The notes: generated by a model not told the origin, from the letters alone. DNA of 64,000 nucleotides from Ascidiaceihabitans sp. (GCA_028248455.1 JAOKHV010000001.1:1-64000); one strand, 5' to 3'. Shown: positions 42,067 through 52,310, counted from the first letter of the stretch. Numbers and translations: made by a program.

Positions 42067-43653
42067 ATGACATCTGTTCTGGTTTTGACGCTAATAGTTC
42101 TGGGGCTTTTCATTGCTCCGAAACCTGCTGACGCACAAGCCAAAGCATTCGAACAAGCTGTGGCCGAAGCTGCAGCGCTCGATAAAGACATCGCAGCATT
42201 CTATCAGGCCTTTAGTTACAAGAGCGTTTGGACAGGCCGCTCTGGTCGCGAACGCTCTCGCCGTAAGGCGTTGATCAAAGCGTTGGCAAACGCTTCATCT
42301 CACGGTTTGCCAGCTGGGCGTTACGATACCGAAGGGCTTCAAGCGAAGATGAAAGCCGCGCGTGGCCCAGGAGAGCGTGGTGCTGTTGAGGTCGAAATCA
42401 GCCGTGTCTTTTTGCAATATGCGCGTGATCTTCAAACTGGTGTCTTGATCCCCAGCCGTGTGAACAGCGCAATTGTACGTAAAGTGCCTTACCGAGATCG
42501 CACATCTTACCTTGTCAATTTAGTCAAATCTTCACCCTCGGAATTTTTTGAATCCTTGGCTCCCAAGACCATTGAATACGACGCATTGTTAAAAGAAAAG
42601 CTACGTCTTGAACGTCTACTTGGTAAAGGTGGATGGGGTATTACTGTTCCTGCTAAGTCATTGAAACCTGGTCAATCTGGCGGATCTGTCGTGGCACTTC
42701 GCAATCGATTGAGGCTGATGGGCTTTATGAATCGTAGTTCAACACAGACCTATGATGACACCATAAAATCAGCAGTTCAAAAGTTTCAAGCTGCTCATGG
42801 CCTGTCTACAGATGGCATTGCTGGCCAAGCCACTATGCCAGAGCTAAACAAAAGTTTAAGTACTCGGCTCCAATCCGTAATCGTTGCGATGGAACGTGAG
42901 CGTTGGTTTAACAGAGAACGTGGCGAGCGGCACATTTTGGTAAACATTCCAGACTTTACAGCCAAGATCGTCGATAATCAGAAAGTTACGTTTGAAACGC
43001 GTTCCGTTGTTGGTTCAATTGAAACAGATCGTTCAACAGTCGAGTTCTCCGATTTAATGGAATATATGGTCATTAATCCAAGCTGGTACGTCCCATCTTC
43101 CATTGCGACACTAGAGTATCTGCCTAAGTTACAAATTGATAACAGCTCCATGCCTCAAATTGAAATAACAAACAAGGAAGGCTTGGTAGTAGACAGTGCT
43201 AACGTGAATTTTTCCTTATTTGATGTAGAAAATTTTCCATTTACTATGCGACAACCTCCGTCCAATGAGAATGCTTTAGGATTAGTAAAATTTATTTTCC
43301 CTAATCCTTACAACATCTATTTACATGACACGCCTGCAAAAAACCTATTTTCGCGTGAAGTTCGCGCGTTCAGCCACGGTTGTGTTCGTTTGGCGGACCC
43401 TTTTGATTTTGCCTATGCATTGTTGGCAAAAGACATTCGGAACCCGAAAGAATTTTTCCAAGAGCAGTTGGCAACGGGGGAAGAGCAGCAGGTATACCTA
43501 GAATCCCCCGTTCCCGTACACATTATTTACCGAACCGCGTTTATCAATGCCAAAGGCCACATACAGTATCGCCGAGATGTTTATGGCCGTGATGCACAAG
43601 TTTGGAAGGCTTTGGCCAAGGCAGGGGTGGCATTGCGCGCCGTACAAGGTTAA
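42067..43653 (+). CDS. L,D-transpeptidase (YcbB/LdtD-like) with peptidoglycan-binding domain
   Basis: Catalytic HDTPAKNLFSREVRAFSHGCVRLADPFDFA; PG-binding VVALRNRLRLMGF...; signal peptide after MTSVLVL (start could be 41965). Confidence 0.9.
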   Translation: MTSVLVLTLIVLGLFIAPKPADAQAKAFEQAVAEAAALDKDIAAFYQAFSYKSVWTGRSGRERSRRKALIKALANASSHGLPAGRYDTEGLQAKMKAARGPGERGAVEVEISRVFLQYARDLQTGVLIPSRVNSAIVRKVPYRDRTSYLVNLVKSSPSEFFESLAPKTIEYDALLKEKLRLERLLGKGGWGITVPAKSLKPGQSGGSVVALRNRLRLMGFMNRSSTQTYDDTIKSAVQKFQAAHGLSTDGIAGQATMPELNKSLSTRLQSVIVAMERERWFNRERGERHILVNIPDFTAKIVDNQKVTFETRSVVGSIETDRSTVEFSDLMEYMVINPSWYVPSSIATLEYLPKLQIDNSSMPQIEITNKEGLVVDSANVNFSLFDVENFPFTMRQPPSNENALGLVKFIFPNPYNIYLHDTPAKNLFSREVRAFSHGCVRLADPFDFAYALLAKDIRNPKEFFQEQLATGEEQQVYLESPVPVHIIYRTAFINAKGHIQYRRDVYGRDAQVWKALAKAGVALRAVQG

Positions 43654-43686
43654 TTCAGGTCTTGTAATTTACGGGACGCTGATCAC

Positions 43687-44775
43687 ATGAGTCATTCCAT
43701 TAAAGACATCGCAGCGGCACTCGGGGCACAAGCCTTCGGCGCCGTTGACCGTTTGATCACATCGGTTCAGGAACCAGCACGCGCAGGACCTGACGATCTG
43801 GCTCTGGCTATGGATGTAAAATACGCCGAAAGCCTATCAAGTGGGAAAGCCCGCGCTGCAATGGTCTGGGAAGGCGCTGATTGGGAGGCGATGGGACTTG
43901 ATGCTGCGATCATTCCAAAACGTGCCCGTTTCGCAATGGCACCCCTGACGGCCTTAATGGATCAGGGTCAGGGCTTTGGTGCAGGCATTCACCCAAGTGC
44001 GGTTATCGATCCATCTGCTGAACTGGCTGATGACGTTTCTGTTGGACCGCTGGCTGTGATTGGCCCACGCGCCAAGATTGGCGCAGGCAGTGTTATTGGG
44101 CCGCAGTGTTATATCGGTATGGACGTAACGATAGGTAAAGATGCCTATTTGCGCGAACAGGTCAGCATCGGCGCACGCGTCCGGATCGGCGAGCGTTTCA
44201 TCGCGCAGCCGGGTGCTAAGATCGGTGGTGATGGTTTCAGTTTCACCTCTGCCGAAAAGTCTGGCATCGAAGCGGTTCGTGAAAGCCTTGGTGATCAACA
44301 AGAGACTGAGGCACAATTATGGACCCGCATCCATTCGCTAGGCTCTGTTGTGATTGGTAATGACGTTGAAATCGGAGCAATTACAACCGTGGACAGCGGA
44401 ACCATCCGTGACACAGTCATTGGCGATGGGTGCAAGTTCGACAACATGGCCCAGATTGGCCACAACGTGCGTATCGGTCGTGATTGTATGATTTGCGGTC
44501 ACGTGGCCGTTGCCGGTTCAACCGTTGTGGGAAACAACGTGGTCCTCGGAGGCATGACTGGGGTAACCGACAATATCTTTATTGGTGATCGCGTGATCAC
44601 TGGCGGCGCAACCAAAATCCTAAGCAACGTGCCTGCGGGCCGTGTGATGTTGGGCTATCCAGCCACACAAATGGACAAACAATTGGAGATTTACAAACTA
44701 ATTCGTCGTTTGCCACGCTTGTTCCGTGATGTGACAGCGCTTAAAAACCAAACGTCTGATGACAGCAAAGACTAA
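43687..44775 (+). CDS. lpxD: UDP-3-O-(3-hydroxyacyl)glucosamine N-acyltransferase
   Basis: Hexapeptide repeats; IHPSAVIDPSAELADDVSVGPLAVIGPRAKIGAGSVIGP; FDNMAQIGHNVRIGRDCMICGHVAVAGSTVVGNNVVLGG. Confidence 0.94.
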   Translation: MSHSIKDIAAALGAQAFGAVDRLITSVQEPARAGPDDLALAMDVKYAESLSSGKARAAMVWEGADWEAMGLDAAIIPKRARFAMAPLTALMDQGQGFGAGIHPSAVIDPSAELADDVSVGPLAVIGPRAKIGAGSVIGPQCYIGMDVTIGKDAYLREQVSIGARVRIGERFIAQPGAKIGGDGFSFTSAEKSGIEAVRESLGDQQETEAQLWTRIHSLGSVVIGNDVEIGAITTVDSGTIRDTVIGDGCKFDNMAQIGHNVRIGRDCMICGHVAVAGSTVVGNNVVLGGMTGVTDNIFIGDRVITGGATKILSNVPAGRVMLGYPATQMDKQLEIYKLIRRLPRLFRDVTALKNQTSDDSKD

Positions 44776-44786
44776 AAGGTAAAATC

Positions 44787-45047
44787 ATGAGTGTGACTGA
44801 TAAGATAATCGAGATTATTGCAGAACAAGCAGTTCTTGAAACCTCCGATGTGACGATGGAAAGCACGCTTGAGGATCTAGGGATTGATAGCCTTGGTCTG
44901 GTAGAAAGCATTTTCGCCATTGAGGAAGAGTTTGATATCACAGTCCCTTTCAATGCGAATGAACCGACCAACAGTGATTTTGACATTTCAAGCGTCTCAA
45001 AGATCATTGAGGACGTAGAACGTCTATTGAAAGAGCAGGCAGGTTAA
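44787..45047 (+). CDS. Acyl carrier protein (specialised, AcpXL-like?)
   Basis: 86 aa; phosphopantetheine site EDLGIDSLGLVESIFAIEEEFDI. Confidence 0.85.
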   Translation: MSVTDKIIEIIAEQAVLETSDVTMESTLEDLGIDSLGLVESIFAIEEEFDITVPFNANEPTNSDFDISSVSKIIEDVERLLKEQAG

Positions 45048-45051
45048 CCTG

Positions 45052-46260
45052 ATGAAACGCGTTGTCATCACGGGTGCTGGGACCATCAACGCTTTGGGTC
45101 ACAATGTTGCCGATACGATGACAGCTATGGCAGAGGGTCGCTGTGGCATTGGTCCGTTGGCATTTCGTGATGTCGAACGCCTGTCAATCCAAATAGGCGG
45201 ACAGGTGCGTGGGTTTGAGGCCGAAGGGCGTTACAACCGCCAACAGATGTCGCTGTATGACCGTTTCACGCAGTTCACGCTTGCCGCTGCTGCTGAGGCA
45301 ATCGCCCAATCAGGTATTTCCTTCAGCGGTGAATTAGCCTCTAAATCGGGCGTTGTTCTCGGGACCGCCGGTGGTGGCGTAAGCACATGGGACGACAACT
45401 ATCGTTCGGTTTATGAGGACGGCAAAAACCGTGTTCACCCCTTTGTTGTGCCCAAACTGATGAACAACGCAGCGGCCAGCCACGTCAGCATGGAATACAA
45501 CCTTAAGGGTCCGTCCTTTACCGTTTCCACCGCCTGTGCCTCATCCAACCATGCAATGGCGCAAGCCTTTCAAATGGTACGCACTGGGATGGCCCCTGCA
45601 ATGGTTACGGGTGGATCTGAATCCATGTTATGCTTTGGTGGTGTGAAAGCGTGGGAAGGTTTGCGCGTCATGTCCAAGGACGCCTGCCGTCCGTTTTCTG
45701 CCAATCGAAATGGTATGGTACAGGGTGAAGGCGCAGGCCTCTTTGTGTTTGAAGAATACGAACACGCACGCGCACGCGGCGCTGACATCTTATGTGAAGT
45801 TGCAGGTTTCGCTATGTCGTCAGATGCCACAGACATCGTCATGCCGTCCAAAAACGGGGCCGCGCGGGCAATTGCGGGTGCGCTAAATGATGCAAGGCTC
45901 AATCCAGAAAACATCGGCTATATCAACGCTCACGGAACTGGAACAGCTGCCAATGACAAAACAGAATGTGCCGCGGTAGCCGATGTGTTTGGACCGCATG
46001 CGGATAAGTTGATGATATCGTCAACCAAATCCATGCACGGTCACTTGATTGGTGGTACGGGCGCTGTAGAGTTGTTGGCTTGCATCATGGCACTTCGTGA
46101 TGGCGTGATCGCACCTACCATAGGCTATGAAGAAGCTGACCCTGAATGTGCCCTTGATGTGGTGCCTAATGAGGCACGCAATGCTAGGGTTGATGTGGTT
46201 CTTTCCAACGCGTTTGCCTTTGGGGGAATGAACGCTGTCTTAGCGCTTCGCAAAGTCTAG
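45052..46260 (+). CDS. Beta-ketoacyl-ACP synthase (FabF-like)
   Basis: GPSFTVSTACASSNHAMAQAF; GYINAHGTGTAANDKTE; STKSMHGHLIGGTGAVE. Confidence 0.93.
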   Translation: MKRVVITGAGTINALGHNVADTMTAMAEGRCGIGPLAFRDVERLSIQIGGQVRGFEAEGRYNRQQMSLYDRFTQFTLAAAAEAIAQSGISFSGELASKSGVVLGTAGGGVSTWDDNYRSVYEDGKNRVHPFVVPKLMNNAAASHVSMEYNLKGPSFTVSTACASSNHAMAQAFQMVRTGMAPAMVTGGSESMLCFGGVKAWEGLRVMSKDACRPFSANRNGMVQGEGAGLFVFEEYEHARARGADILCEVAGFAMSSDATDIVMPSKNGAARAIAGALNDARLNPENIGYINAHGTGTAANDKTECAAVADVFGPHADKLMISSTKSMHGHLIGGTGAVELLACIMALRDGVIAPTIGYEEADPECALDVVPNEARNARVDVVLSNAFAFGGMNAVLALRKV

Positions 46261-46270
46261 AAGCGCAAAA

Positions 46271-46293
46271 GGCCGCCTGTAAAAACAGACGGC
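46271..46293. terminator. Hairpin between fabF-like gene and ialB-like gene
   Basis: ggccgcctgt-aaaa-acagacggcc with one mismatch, between convergent genes. Confidence 0.6.
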
Positions 46294-46316
46294 CCTTCGT
46301 TTAAGTTATGTTTGGA

Positions 46317-46985
46317 TTACGGCTCGACGATAGATGCGTTGTCATAGGCAGCTGTGAAACCAGTCAACGACAAGACAAGCTCAACCTTTTGATCTGGTGC
46401 TAATGCCGGAACGATTGTGACCGTCGCAGCATTGCCGCGTTTGAAGCTTGCTATATCCTCGGATGTAAATCCAACCCGTGCATAGCAACCAACTTGGCTA
46501 CAGAACGAATATGGGTATCTGCGTGCTTTGCCACCATCCACTGAAAGCGTGATCTGTTGTGTTAGCGAAGTTTCAAGCGGCACGACGATTGTTGCGCCTG
46601 CTTTCGCGCGACCACCATCTTTTAAACGAAAGATTGAGACCTCAGCGACGGGTGACCCTTCGCCGTCGTCCATCAGTTGATACATCTGACAAGGGTCTTC
46701 TGTGCCTTCTTCGCCTTTGACGCAGCGCATTTGCCAATCGCCAACTGCTTCCTTGACGTAAAGCTGTCCAACCACTGGTTCTGGTTGCGCTTCTTCACCA
46801 AGGCTTAAGTCTGTTTTGTTTTCTTCAGTTGCTGCAGCTACGCCACCATCAGATTGTGTTTCAACAGCTTCGGCTTCTACGGCTGTTTCAGTTTCTGCCT
46901 GTGCTGTTCCTTGGGCAAAGGTCGCACCAGTGGTCCCAAAAACTAGTGCTGTGCTTAAAAATACTGCATTGCGAAAATTGGTCAT
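46317..46985 (-). CDS. Invasion-associated locus B (IalB)-family periplasmic protein
   Basis: VKEAVGDWQMRCVKGEEGTEDPCQMYQLMDDGEGSPVAEVSIFRL...YSFCSQVGCYARVGF; signal peptide. Confidence 0.88.
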   Translation of the reverse strand: MTNFRNAVFLSTALVFGTTGATFAQGTAQAETETAVEAEAVETQSDGGVAAATEENKTDLSLGEEAQPEPVVGQLYVKEAVGDWQMRCVKGEEGTEDPCQMYQLMDDGEGSPVAEVSIFRLKDGGRAKAGATIVVPLETSLTQQITLSVDGGKARRYPYSFCSQVGCYARVGFTSEDIASFKRGNAATVTIVPALAPDQKVELVLSLTGFTAAYDNASIVEP

Positions 46986-47431
46986 TAGATATCCATTATT
47001 CATTGCTTTGTGTGCGTTTCTAACATGACAAAATAAGCATGTCAGTTACGAACCGCATCAGACTTTTCTAATTTGGGCAGATTTTTGCTGGTTTAACTGT
47101 TTAAACCAACCGGTTCATACAAAAAAGAAAAGAGAGCTTCGTTGAGCTCTCTTTTCCAATTTATTCTCCCCATCGGACTGAGCCGACTTATGGGGTGACG
47201 CTACGAAACGATATGAGGTTGGTCAACAGCTAGTTTGGACTAAAATGGCCAAAGGACTACGGGGTCTTTAACGTAAAAAGGGCCGTACCCTAGGGCACGG
47301 CCAGTCTTACAGGGAGGAAGTGTTCCAAACCCGAAGGACATTTAGGTTTGGAACAAAAAACAATATGAGCCCCAAAGGTTAAGTTTGTATGGTGGTTACG
47401 AATAAAGATTTTGAACAAAAGGTTAACGCAT

Positions 47432-48775
47432 ATGAAATCCGAACTATTTATTGGCGGCGGAGGCGGCGGCGGCGGTGATTACGCGGTAATGCAAGGCCTT
47501 GGACTAAAGTATGGGAACCGCCATGGTTTGATCGCTGGCGCTACAGGCACGGTTAAAACCGTTACTTTTCACATCCTTGCCTAAGGGTTGTCCAATGCTG
47601 GCGTTCCAGTATTCTTATCGGATGTAAAAGCTGATCTTTCTGGTCTCGCTAAATCAGGCAGTGTGGATCACAAGTTATACGACGCATTCATGAAACGCGC
47701 AGGCATCATCAATATTGCCTTCCGGCTGTCGAACGAAGAAGGTCTACCATTGCTTGATATTAAAGATCTTCAAGCGCTGTTGGTTTAGATCGGAGAACAC
47801 GCCAAAGATCTTTCGCTGCGTTATGGCAATGTCTCGAATTCTTCAATCGGTGCGATCCAGCGCCTTTATTTGTTTTGGAAAACAAGGTGGCAACAACCAG
47901 TATGGTGAACCTGCGCTGGAACTTTCTGACGTCATCCCCAGTCCTATACGCAACATTCCTATTGTGGCTGTTGTCTGAATTGTTTGAAGAACTGCCGGAG
48001 GTTGGCAACCCTGACAAACCAATATTAGTATTCTTCTTTTACGAAGCCCACTTGCTGTTTGAAGACGCACCAAAAGTGCTCGTGAACAAGGTTGAGCAAG
48101 TTGCCCGCCTAATCCGTTCTAAAGGTGTGGGCGTTTATTTTATCACGCAAACCCCTACAAATGTGCCTGACGATATTTTGTGCCAACTTGGAAATTGTTT
48201 TCAACACGCTTTGCGTGCCTTTGCAGCTAAAGACCGCAAAGAACTGCGTCTTGCGGCTGAAACCTACCGCGAGAACCCGTGCTTTGACACCGAAGAAGCC
48301 ATCCGCGAAGTTGGCGTTGGTGAGGCCGTTACCTCCATGCTGCAGAAAAAAGGCGTTCCGGAGATTCTTGAATGCACTTTGATTAGTCCACCGTCGTCTC
48401 AACTTGGTCCGATCATCAAAGTAGAACCCGCAGATATCACGGCAGTCTTGCCGATGGCGGGTAAATACGACGAAACACTTGATCGTAAATCTGCATTTGA
48501 AATTATATCCAAACGGGCAGAAGCCGCAGCGCTTGAAGTTGAACAAGTAGAGGCAAAGGCTGAGGAAGAAGACTATCCATTAATCCGCGAGTTCAACGCA
48601 GGGCGCCGTTACGATGGAACACGTGTTTCACGCTCAACCTCGCGCCCAACCCGTAAACGCAAACCTGACGGTTTGGGTGCGGCAGTGGTGTCTGTTATCT
48701 TGAAGGAACTCAAAAGGGACAACAGGGCGCCGCACTGTGAGCGGTATCTTGGGCAGTCTGTTTAGGGGGCGCTGA
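47432..48775 (+). pseudogene. HerA-like/DUF853 helicase-family ATPase pseudogene
   Basis: MKSELFIGGGGGGGGDYAVMQGLGLKYGNRHGLIAGATGTVKTVTFHILA* then in-frame SNAGVPVFLSDVKADLSGLAKSGSVDHKL; apparent internal deletion, frameshifts after IQR, Walker-B-like FFFYEAHLL; C-terminus GILGSLFRGR* in another frame. Confidence 0.88.
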
Positions 48776-48777
48776 GT

Positions 48778-49159
48778 ATGATTGTTGCAGACGCAAATGA
48801 TCTGCGCGGCTGCGTCCGCGATGCCTCTGGTCCGGGCTGGAGCAGCCTGTGGATGTTGGTGAAATCCGACAACATGGGTTTTCCATGAACAAAAACATCG
48901 TGCAGGCGGGTGCTTCGCTGATCTTGGAATACAAGAACCACCTCAAGGAGTGTTATTGCGTTTCAGGTACAGGGCGCGTGACGGATCATGCCACTGGCAA
49001 CGTACATGAAATCAAAGCGGGCGTTTTGTATGGGCTGGACCAGTACGATAACCACACGTGATGGAGGATGACGGGATGGATATGTTTCTTATCTCAGTCT
49101 TCAATCCCGCCTGGTAAGGGGATGAAGTCCACTGTGAGGATGGCAGTTACTCTGCCTAA
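48778..49159 (+). pseudogene. ectC: Ectoine synthase (ectC) pseudogene
   Basis: MIVADANDLRGCVRDASGPGWSSLWMLVKSDNMGF / frameshift / SMNKNIVQAGASLILEYKNHLKECYCVSGTGRVTDHATGNVHEIKAGVLYGLDQYDNHT* ... VFNPAW*GDEVHCEDGSYSA matches EctC layout. Confidence 0.85.
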
Positions 49160-49234
49160 ACCACTAAAGCCTATAAACGAAAAAAGGCCCCACAGTTTCC
49201 TGACGAGGCCTCTTCTATGTCTTGTGATCTGATC

Positions 49235-50539
49235 CTATTTTTCAGGGATCAAACCACGTGGGCTGAACCGAAGGACCAGCAACAAAACCAGACCCATCGT
49301 CAAAAGACGCATGTGTGCGACGCTTTCGAGCAGGTGATCTTTCAACCAATAACCATCGGTCATTCCATATGTGACAAAGTTCATCAAGACACTGCCCATC
49401 GGTTCAACCATGACCCACAACCACCAGATCAAGAAGCCACCAAGGACGGACCCAAGGTTGTTCCCAGATCCACCAACGATGACCATTACCCAGACCAGGA
49501 AGGTAAAGCGCAGCGGCTGATATGTGCCCGGCGTCAACTGACCGTCCAGGGTTGTCATCATTGCACCAGCGATCCCACATACAGCGGAACCAAGCACAAA
49601 GATTTGTAAATGACGGGCGGTGACGTTTTTGCCCATAGCTTCGGCCGCAAACTCGTTGTCGCGAATGGCGCGCATCATACGGCCCCATGGGCTGTGCAAC
49701 GCTCGCTGTGCCATGACGAACAGGATGACCAAGACGACAGTGAACAAACCTGCATAGATCAGTTTGACCCACAGGGTCGAGGCAGTCACAGCGTCAAAAC
49801 CCAAGCCATTCGCGCGCTCGATAAAGGCCGCGTTGCTTTGCAGGTCAACCTCATAAGGGGCAGGGCGCGGTAAGCCGACAACGTTCTTAACGCCGCGTCC
49901 CAACCAGTCTTCGTTTTTCATCACCGCAATGATGATTTCCGAAATACCCAAAGTAGCAATTGCCAGATAGTCAGAGCGTAAACCAAGTGCTGTCTTACCA
50001 ATCAACCAAGCAACAACAGCGGCCAACAGACCACCCGCAGGCCAAGCCAATAACACAGGCAAGCCAAGACCACCAAGGTAGCCAGTCGCTGCTGGATCAA
50101 TTTCTTCGATTAGGCCAACCGCAGGATCAAACAATCCGCGATAGACGAAGAAGCCAACAACCAAGACACCAAAGACGCTAAAGCTGCGTAATTTGCCGGC
50201 TTTCATTTTGGTCATTAGAATTACTGCGGCCACAACAGTCGCAGCGCCCAACACCAACGCACCAATCACAGATGCGCCGCCCGCTTGCCATGCGCCCGGC
50301 GTGGCAGGCATGGATACCAACACAGTTGCCAAACCACCAAGAGCGACAAAGCCCATGATACCAACGTTAAACAGGCCAGCAAAACCCCATTGCAGGTTCA
50401 CACCCAAAGCCATGATCGCGCTGATCAGGCCAAAGTTCAGGATGAACAAAGCAGTGTTCCAGCTTTGGACAAACCCAGTGATGATGATCAGCAGGGCAAC
50501 GCCTGCAAAATAAATCGTGTTTCTGACTGAATCGCTCAT
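49235..50539 (-). CDS. livM: Branched-chain amino-acid ABC transporter permease (LivM-like)
   Basis: LISAIMALGVNLQWGFAGLFNVGIMGFVALGG; SDYLAIATLGISEIIIAVMKNEDWL. Confidence 0.92.
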   Translation of the reverse strand: MSDSVRNTIYFAGVALLIIITGFVQSWNTALFILNFGLISAIMALGVNLQWGFAGLFNVGIMGFVALGGLATVLVSMPATPGAWQAGGASVIGALVLGAATVVAAVILMTKMKAGKLRSFSVFGVLVVGFFVYRGLFDPAVGLIEEIDPAATGYLGGLGLPVLLAWPAGGLLAAVVAWLIGKTALGLRSDYLAIATLGISEIIIAVMKNEDWLGRGVKNVVGLPRPAPYEVDLQSNAAFIERANGLGFDAVTASTLWVKLIYAGLFTVVLVILFVMAQRALHSPWGRMMRAIRDNEFAAEAMGKNVTARHLQIFVLGSAVCGIAGAMMTTLDGQLTPGTYQPLRFTFLVWVMVIVGGSGNNLGSVLGGFLIWWLWVMVEPMGSVLMNFVTYGMTDGYWLKDHLLESVAHMRLLTMGLVLLLVLRFSPRGLIPEK

Positions 50540-51549
50540 ACTGATTTCCCCGCGAACAAGCCTGTTGGCCTAAACAGCAGCACGATGATCAAGATCACAA
50601 AGCTAACTGCGAATTTATAGTCTGTAGACAACAACTGGACTAATGTGTCCGGTGCCCAAGATTCTGGCACCACATAGGTCGCAACCTTTTTCCACGCATA
50701 AGTGATCATCACCTCAGAGAATGCGATGGTGAAACCACCTGCAATCGCACCCAATGGACTGCCCAAACCACCAACGATGGCCGCGGCAAAGACTGGCAGC
50801 AACAATTGCAAGAAGATGAAAGGTTTGAACGATTTATCTAGGCCGTACAGCGTACCAGCGATGGTCGCCAAAGCGGCAACGATCAACCATGTCACCATAA
50901 CAACACGCTCTGGATTGATACCGGACAACAACGCCAAATCTTCGTTATCAGAATAGGCGCGCATGGATTTACCAGTGCGGGTGCGGTTCAGGAACCAGAA
51001 CAGGGCAATCACAACAATCACAGCAGTGACAATGGTAATACCTTGGGTGGTTTTGAACGCTAAACCTTCTTTTAGACCGGTCAACGCCTTGAATTCACGT
51101 ACAGAGATGATGAACCGCTCACCGTCAGAGAAACGTTGATCGTTTGGACCAATGATAAAACGTACCAGACCGTTCAGAATGAACATTACACCCAAGCTGA
51201 CGATCACAAGGATCACAGGCTTGGCTTTTTGCTCACGATAGAACTTGTACACATAACGATCGGTGAACAGTACCAAACCCATAGTCGCCAATATACCAAA
51301 CGGCATAGCGAGTAGGGCGGTTGGAAGCGGCCCGAACGAGATGCCCCAACTTTGGAACAACCACGTCACAAGGATCGTACACATCGCGCCAAAGGCCATC
51401 GTATCACCGTGGGCAAAGTTTGAGAAACGCAAGATACCATAGATCAGCGTGACACCCAGCGCGCCAAGGGCCAGCTGAGCACCATATGAAATGGCAGGGA
51501 TCAATACGAAGTTAGAGAGCGCCACAAAGGCGTTTAGGAAATCTATCAT
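50536..51549 (-). CDS. livH: Branched-chain amino-acid ABC transporter permease (LivH-like)
   Basis: LGALGVTLIYGILRFSNFAHGDTMAFGAM; GLDKSFKPFIFLQLLLPVFAAAIVGGLGSPLGAIAGG; start at MIDFLNAF. Confidence 0.92.
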   Translation of the reverse strand: MIDFLNAFVALSNFVLIPAISYGAQLALGALGVTLIYGILRFSNFAHGDTMAFGAMCTILVTWLFQSWGISFGPLPTALLAMPFGILATMGLVLFTDRYVYKFYREQKAKPVILVIVSLGVMFILNGLVRFIIGPNDQRFSDGERFIISVREFKALTGLKEGLAFKTTQGITIVTAVIVVIALFWFLNRTRTGKSMRAYSDNEDLALLSGINPERVVMVTWLIVAALATIAGTLYGLDKSFKPFIFLQLLLPVFAAAIVGGLGSPLGAIAGGFTIAFSEVMITYAWKKVATYVVPESWAPDTLVQLLSTDYKFAVSFVILIIVLLFRPTGLFAGKSV

Positions 51550-51550
51550 T

Positions 51551-52264
51551 TTATCCTCCCAAGAAGGATTTGCGCACTTCAGGATCCGCCAGCAATTCCT
51601 TGCCAGTGCCTGTAAATGCATTCGCGCCTTGAACCAGAACATAGCCTTTGTCGGCGATCTCTAGGGCTTGGCGCGCGTTTTGTTCAACCATCAGGATCGG
51701 AATGCCTGTGCGGGCTACCTCAATAATCCGGTCAAACAGTTCGTCCATTACGATCGGCGACACACCCGCCGTCGGCTCGTCCAACATCAGAACCTTTGGC
51801 TGTGTCATCAACGCACGACCCACGGCCACTTGTTGACGCTGACCACCAGACAATTCACCAGCTGCCTGATACCGTTTCTCTTTCAAGATCGGAAACAGGT
51901 CATAGATCTGTGTCATCGTGTCTTTGTAATCGTCACGACGGATGAAGGCGCCCATCTCTAGGTTTTCTTCAACGGTCATCGATGTGAAGATATTTGAGGT
52001 TTGCGGAACAAACCCCATGCCTTTTACAACGCGATCTTGTGGGGACAAGGCAGTGATGTCTTCACCATCAAGACGCACAGAACCTTTGTTCAGGTTCAAC
52101 ATGCCAAAGACAGCTTTCATGCCTGTGGATTTACCAGCACCGTTGGGGCCAACAATCACGGCGATCTCGCCTTTGTTCACCGCAATTGTGCAGTCGTGCA
52201 GAATGTCAGGGCCATTGCCATAGCCGCCTGTCATGCTGTCACCAATTAGGAATGGTTCGCTCAT
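51551..52264 (-). CDS. livF: Branched-chain amino-acid ABC transporter ATP-binding protein (LivF-like)
   Basis: VGPNGAGKSTGMKAVFGML; LSGGQRQQVAVGRAL; LMLDEPTAGVSP. Confidence 0.93.
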   Translation of the reverse strand: MSEPFLIGDSMTGGYGNGPDILHDCTIAVNKGEIAVIVGPNGAGKSTGMKAVFGMLNLNKGSVRLDGEDITALSPQDRVVKGMGFVPQTSNIFTSMTVEENLEMGAFIRRDDYKDTMTQIYDLFPILKEKRYQAAGELSGGQRQQVAVGRALMTQPKVLMLDEPTAGVSPIVMDELFDRIIEVARTGIPILMVEQNARQALEIADKGYVLVQGANAFTGTGKELLADPEVRKSFLGG

Positions 52265-52310
52265 GTGCGGGCTTCCTTAACTGAAGGGGATAGGTGCGCG
52301 GCACCTACGC

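Noticed and set aside
47446-47480. Glycine-codon GGC run as a microsatellite
   Set aside because: It is the poly-Gly stretch in the N-terminus of the DUF853-like pseudogene (FIGGGGGGGGDY).
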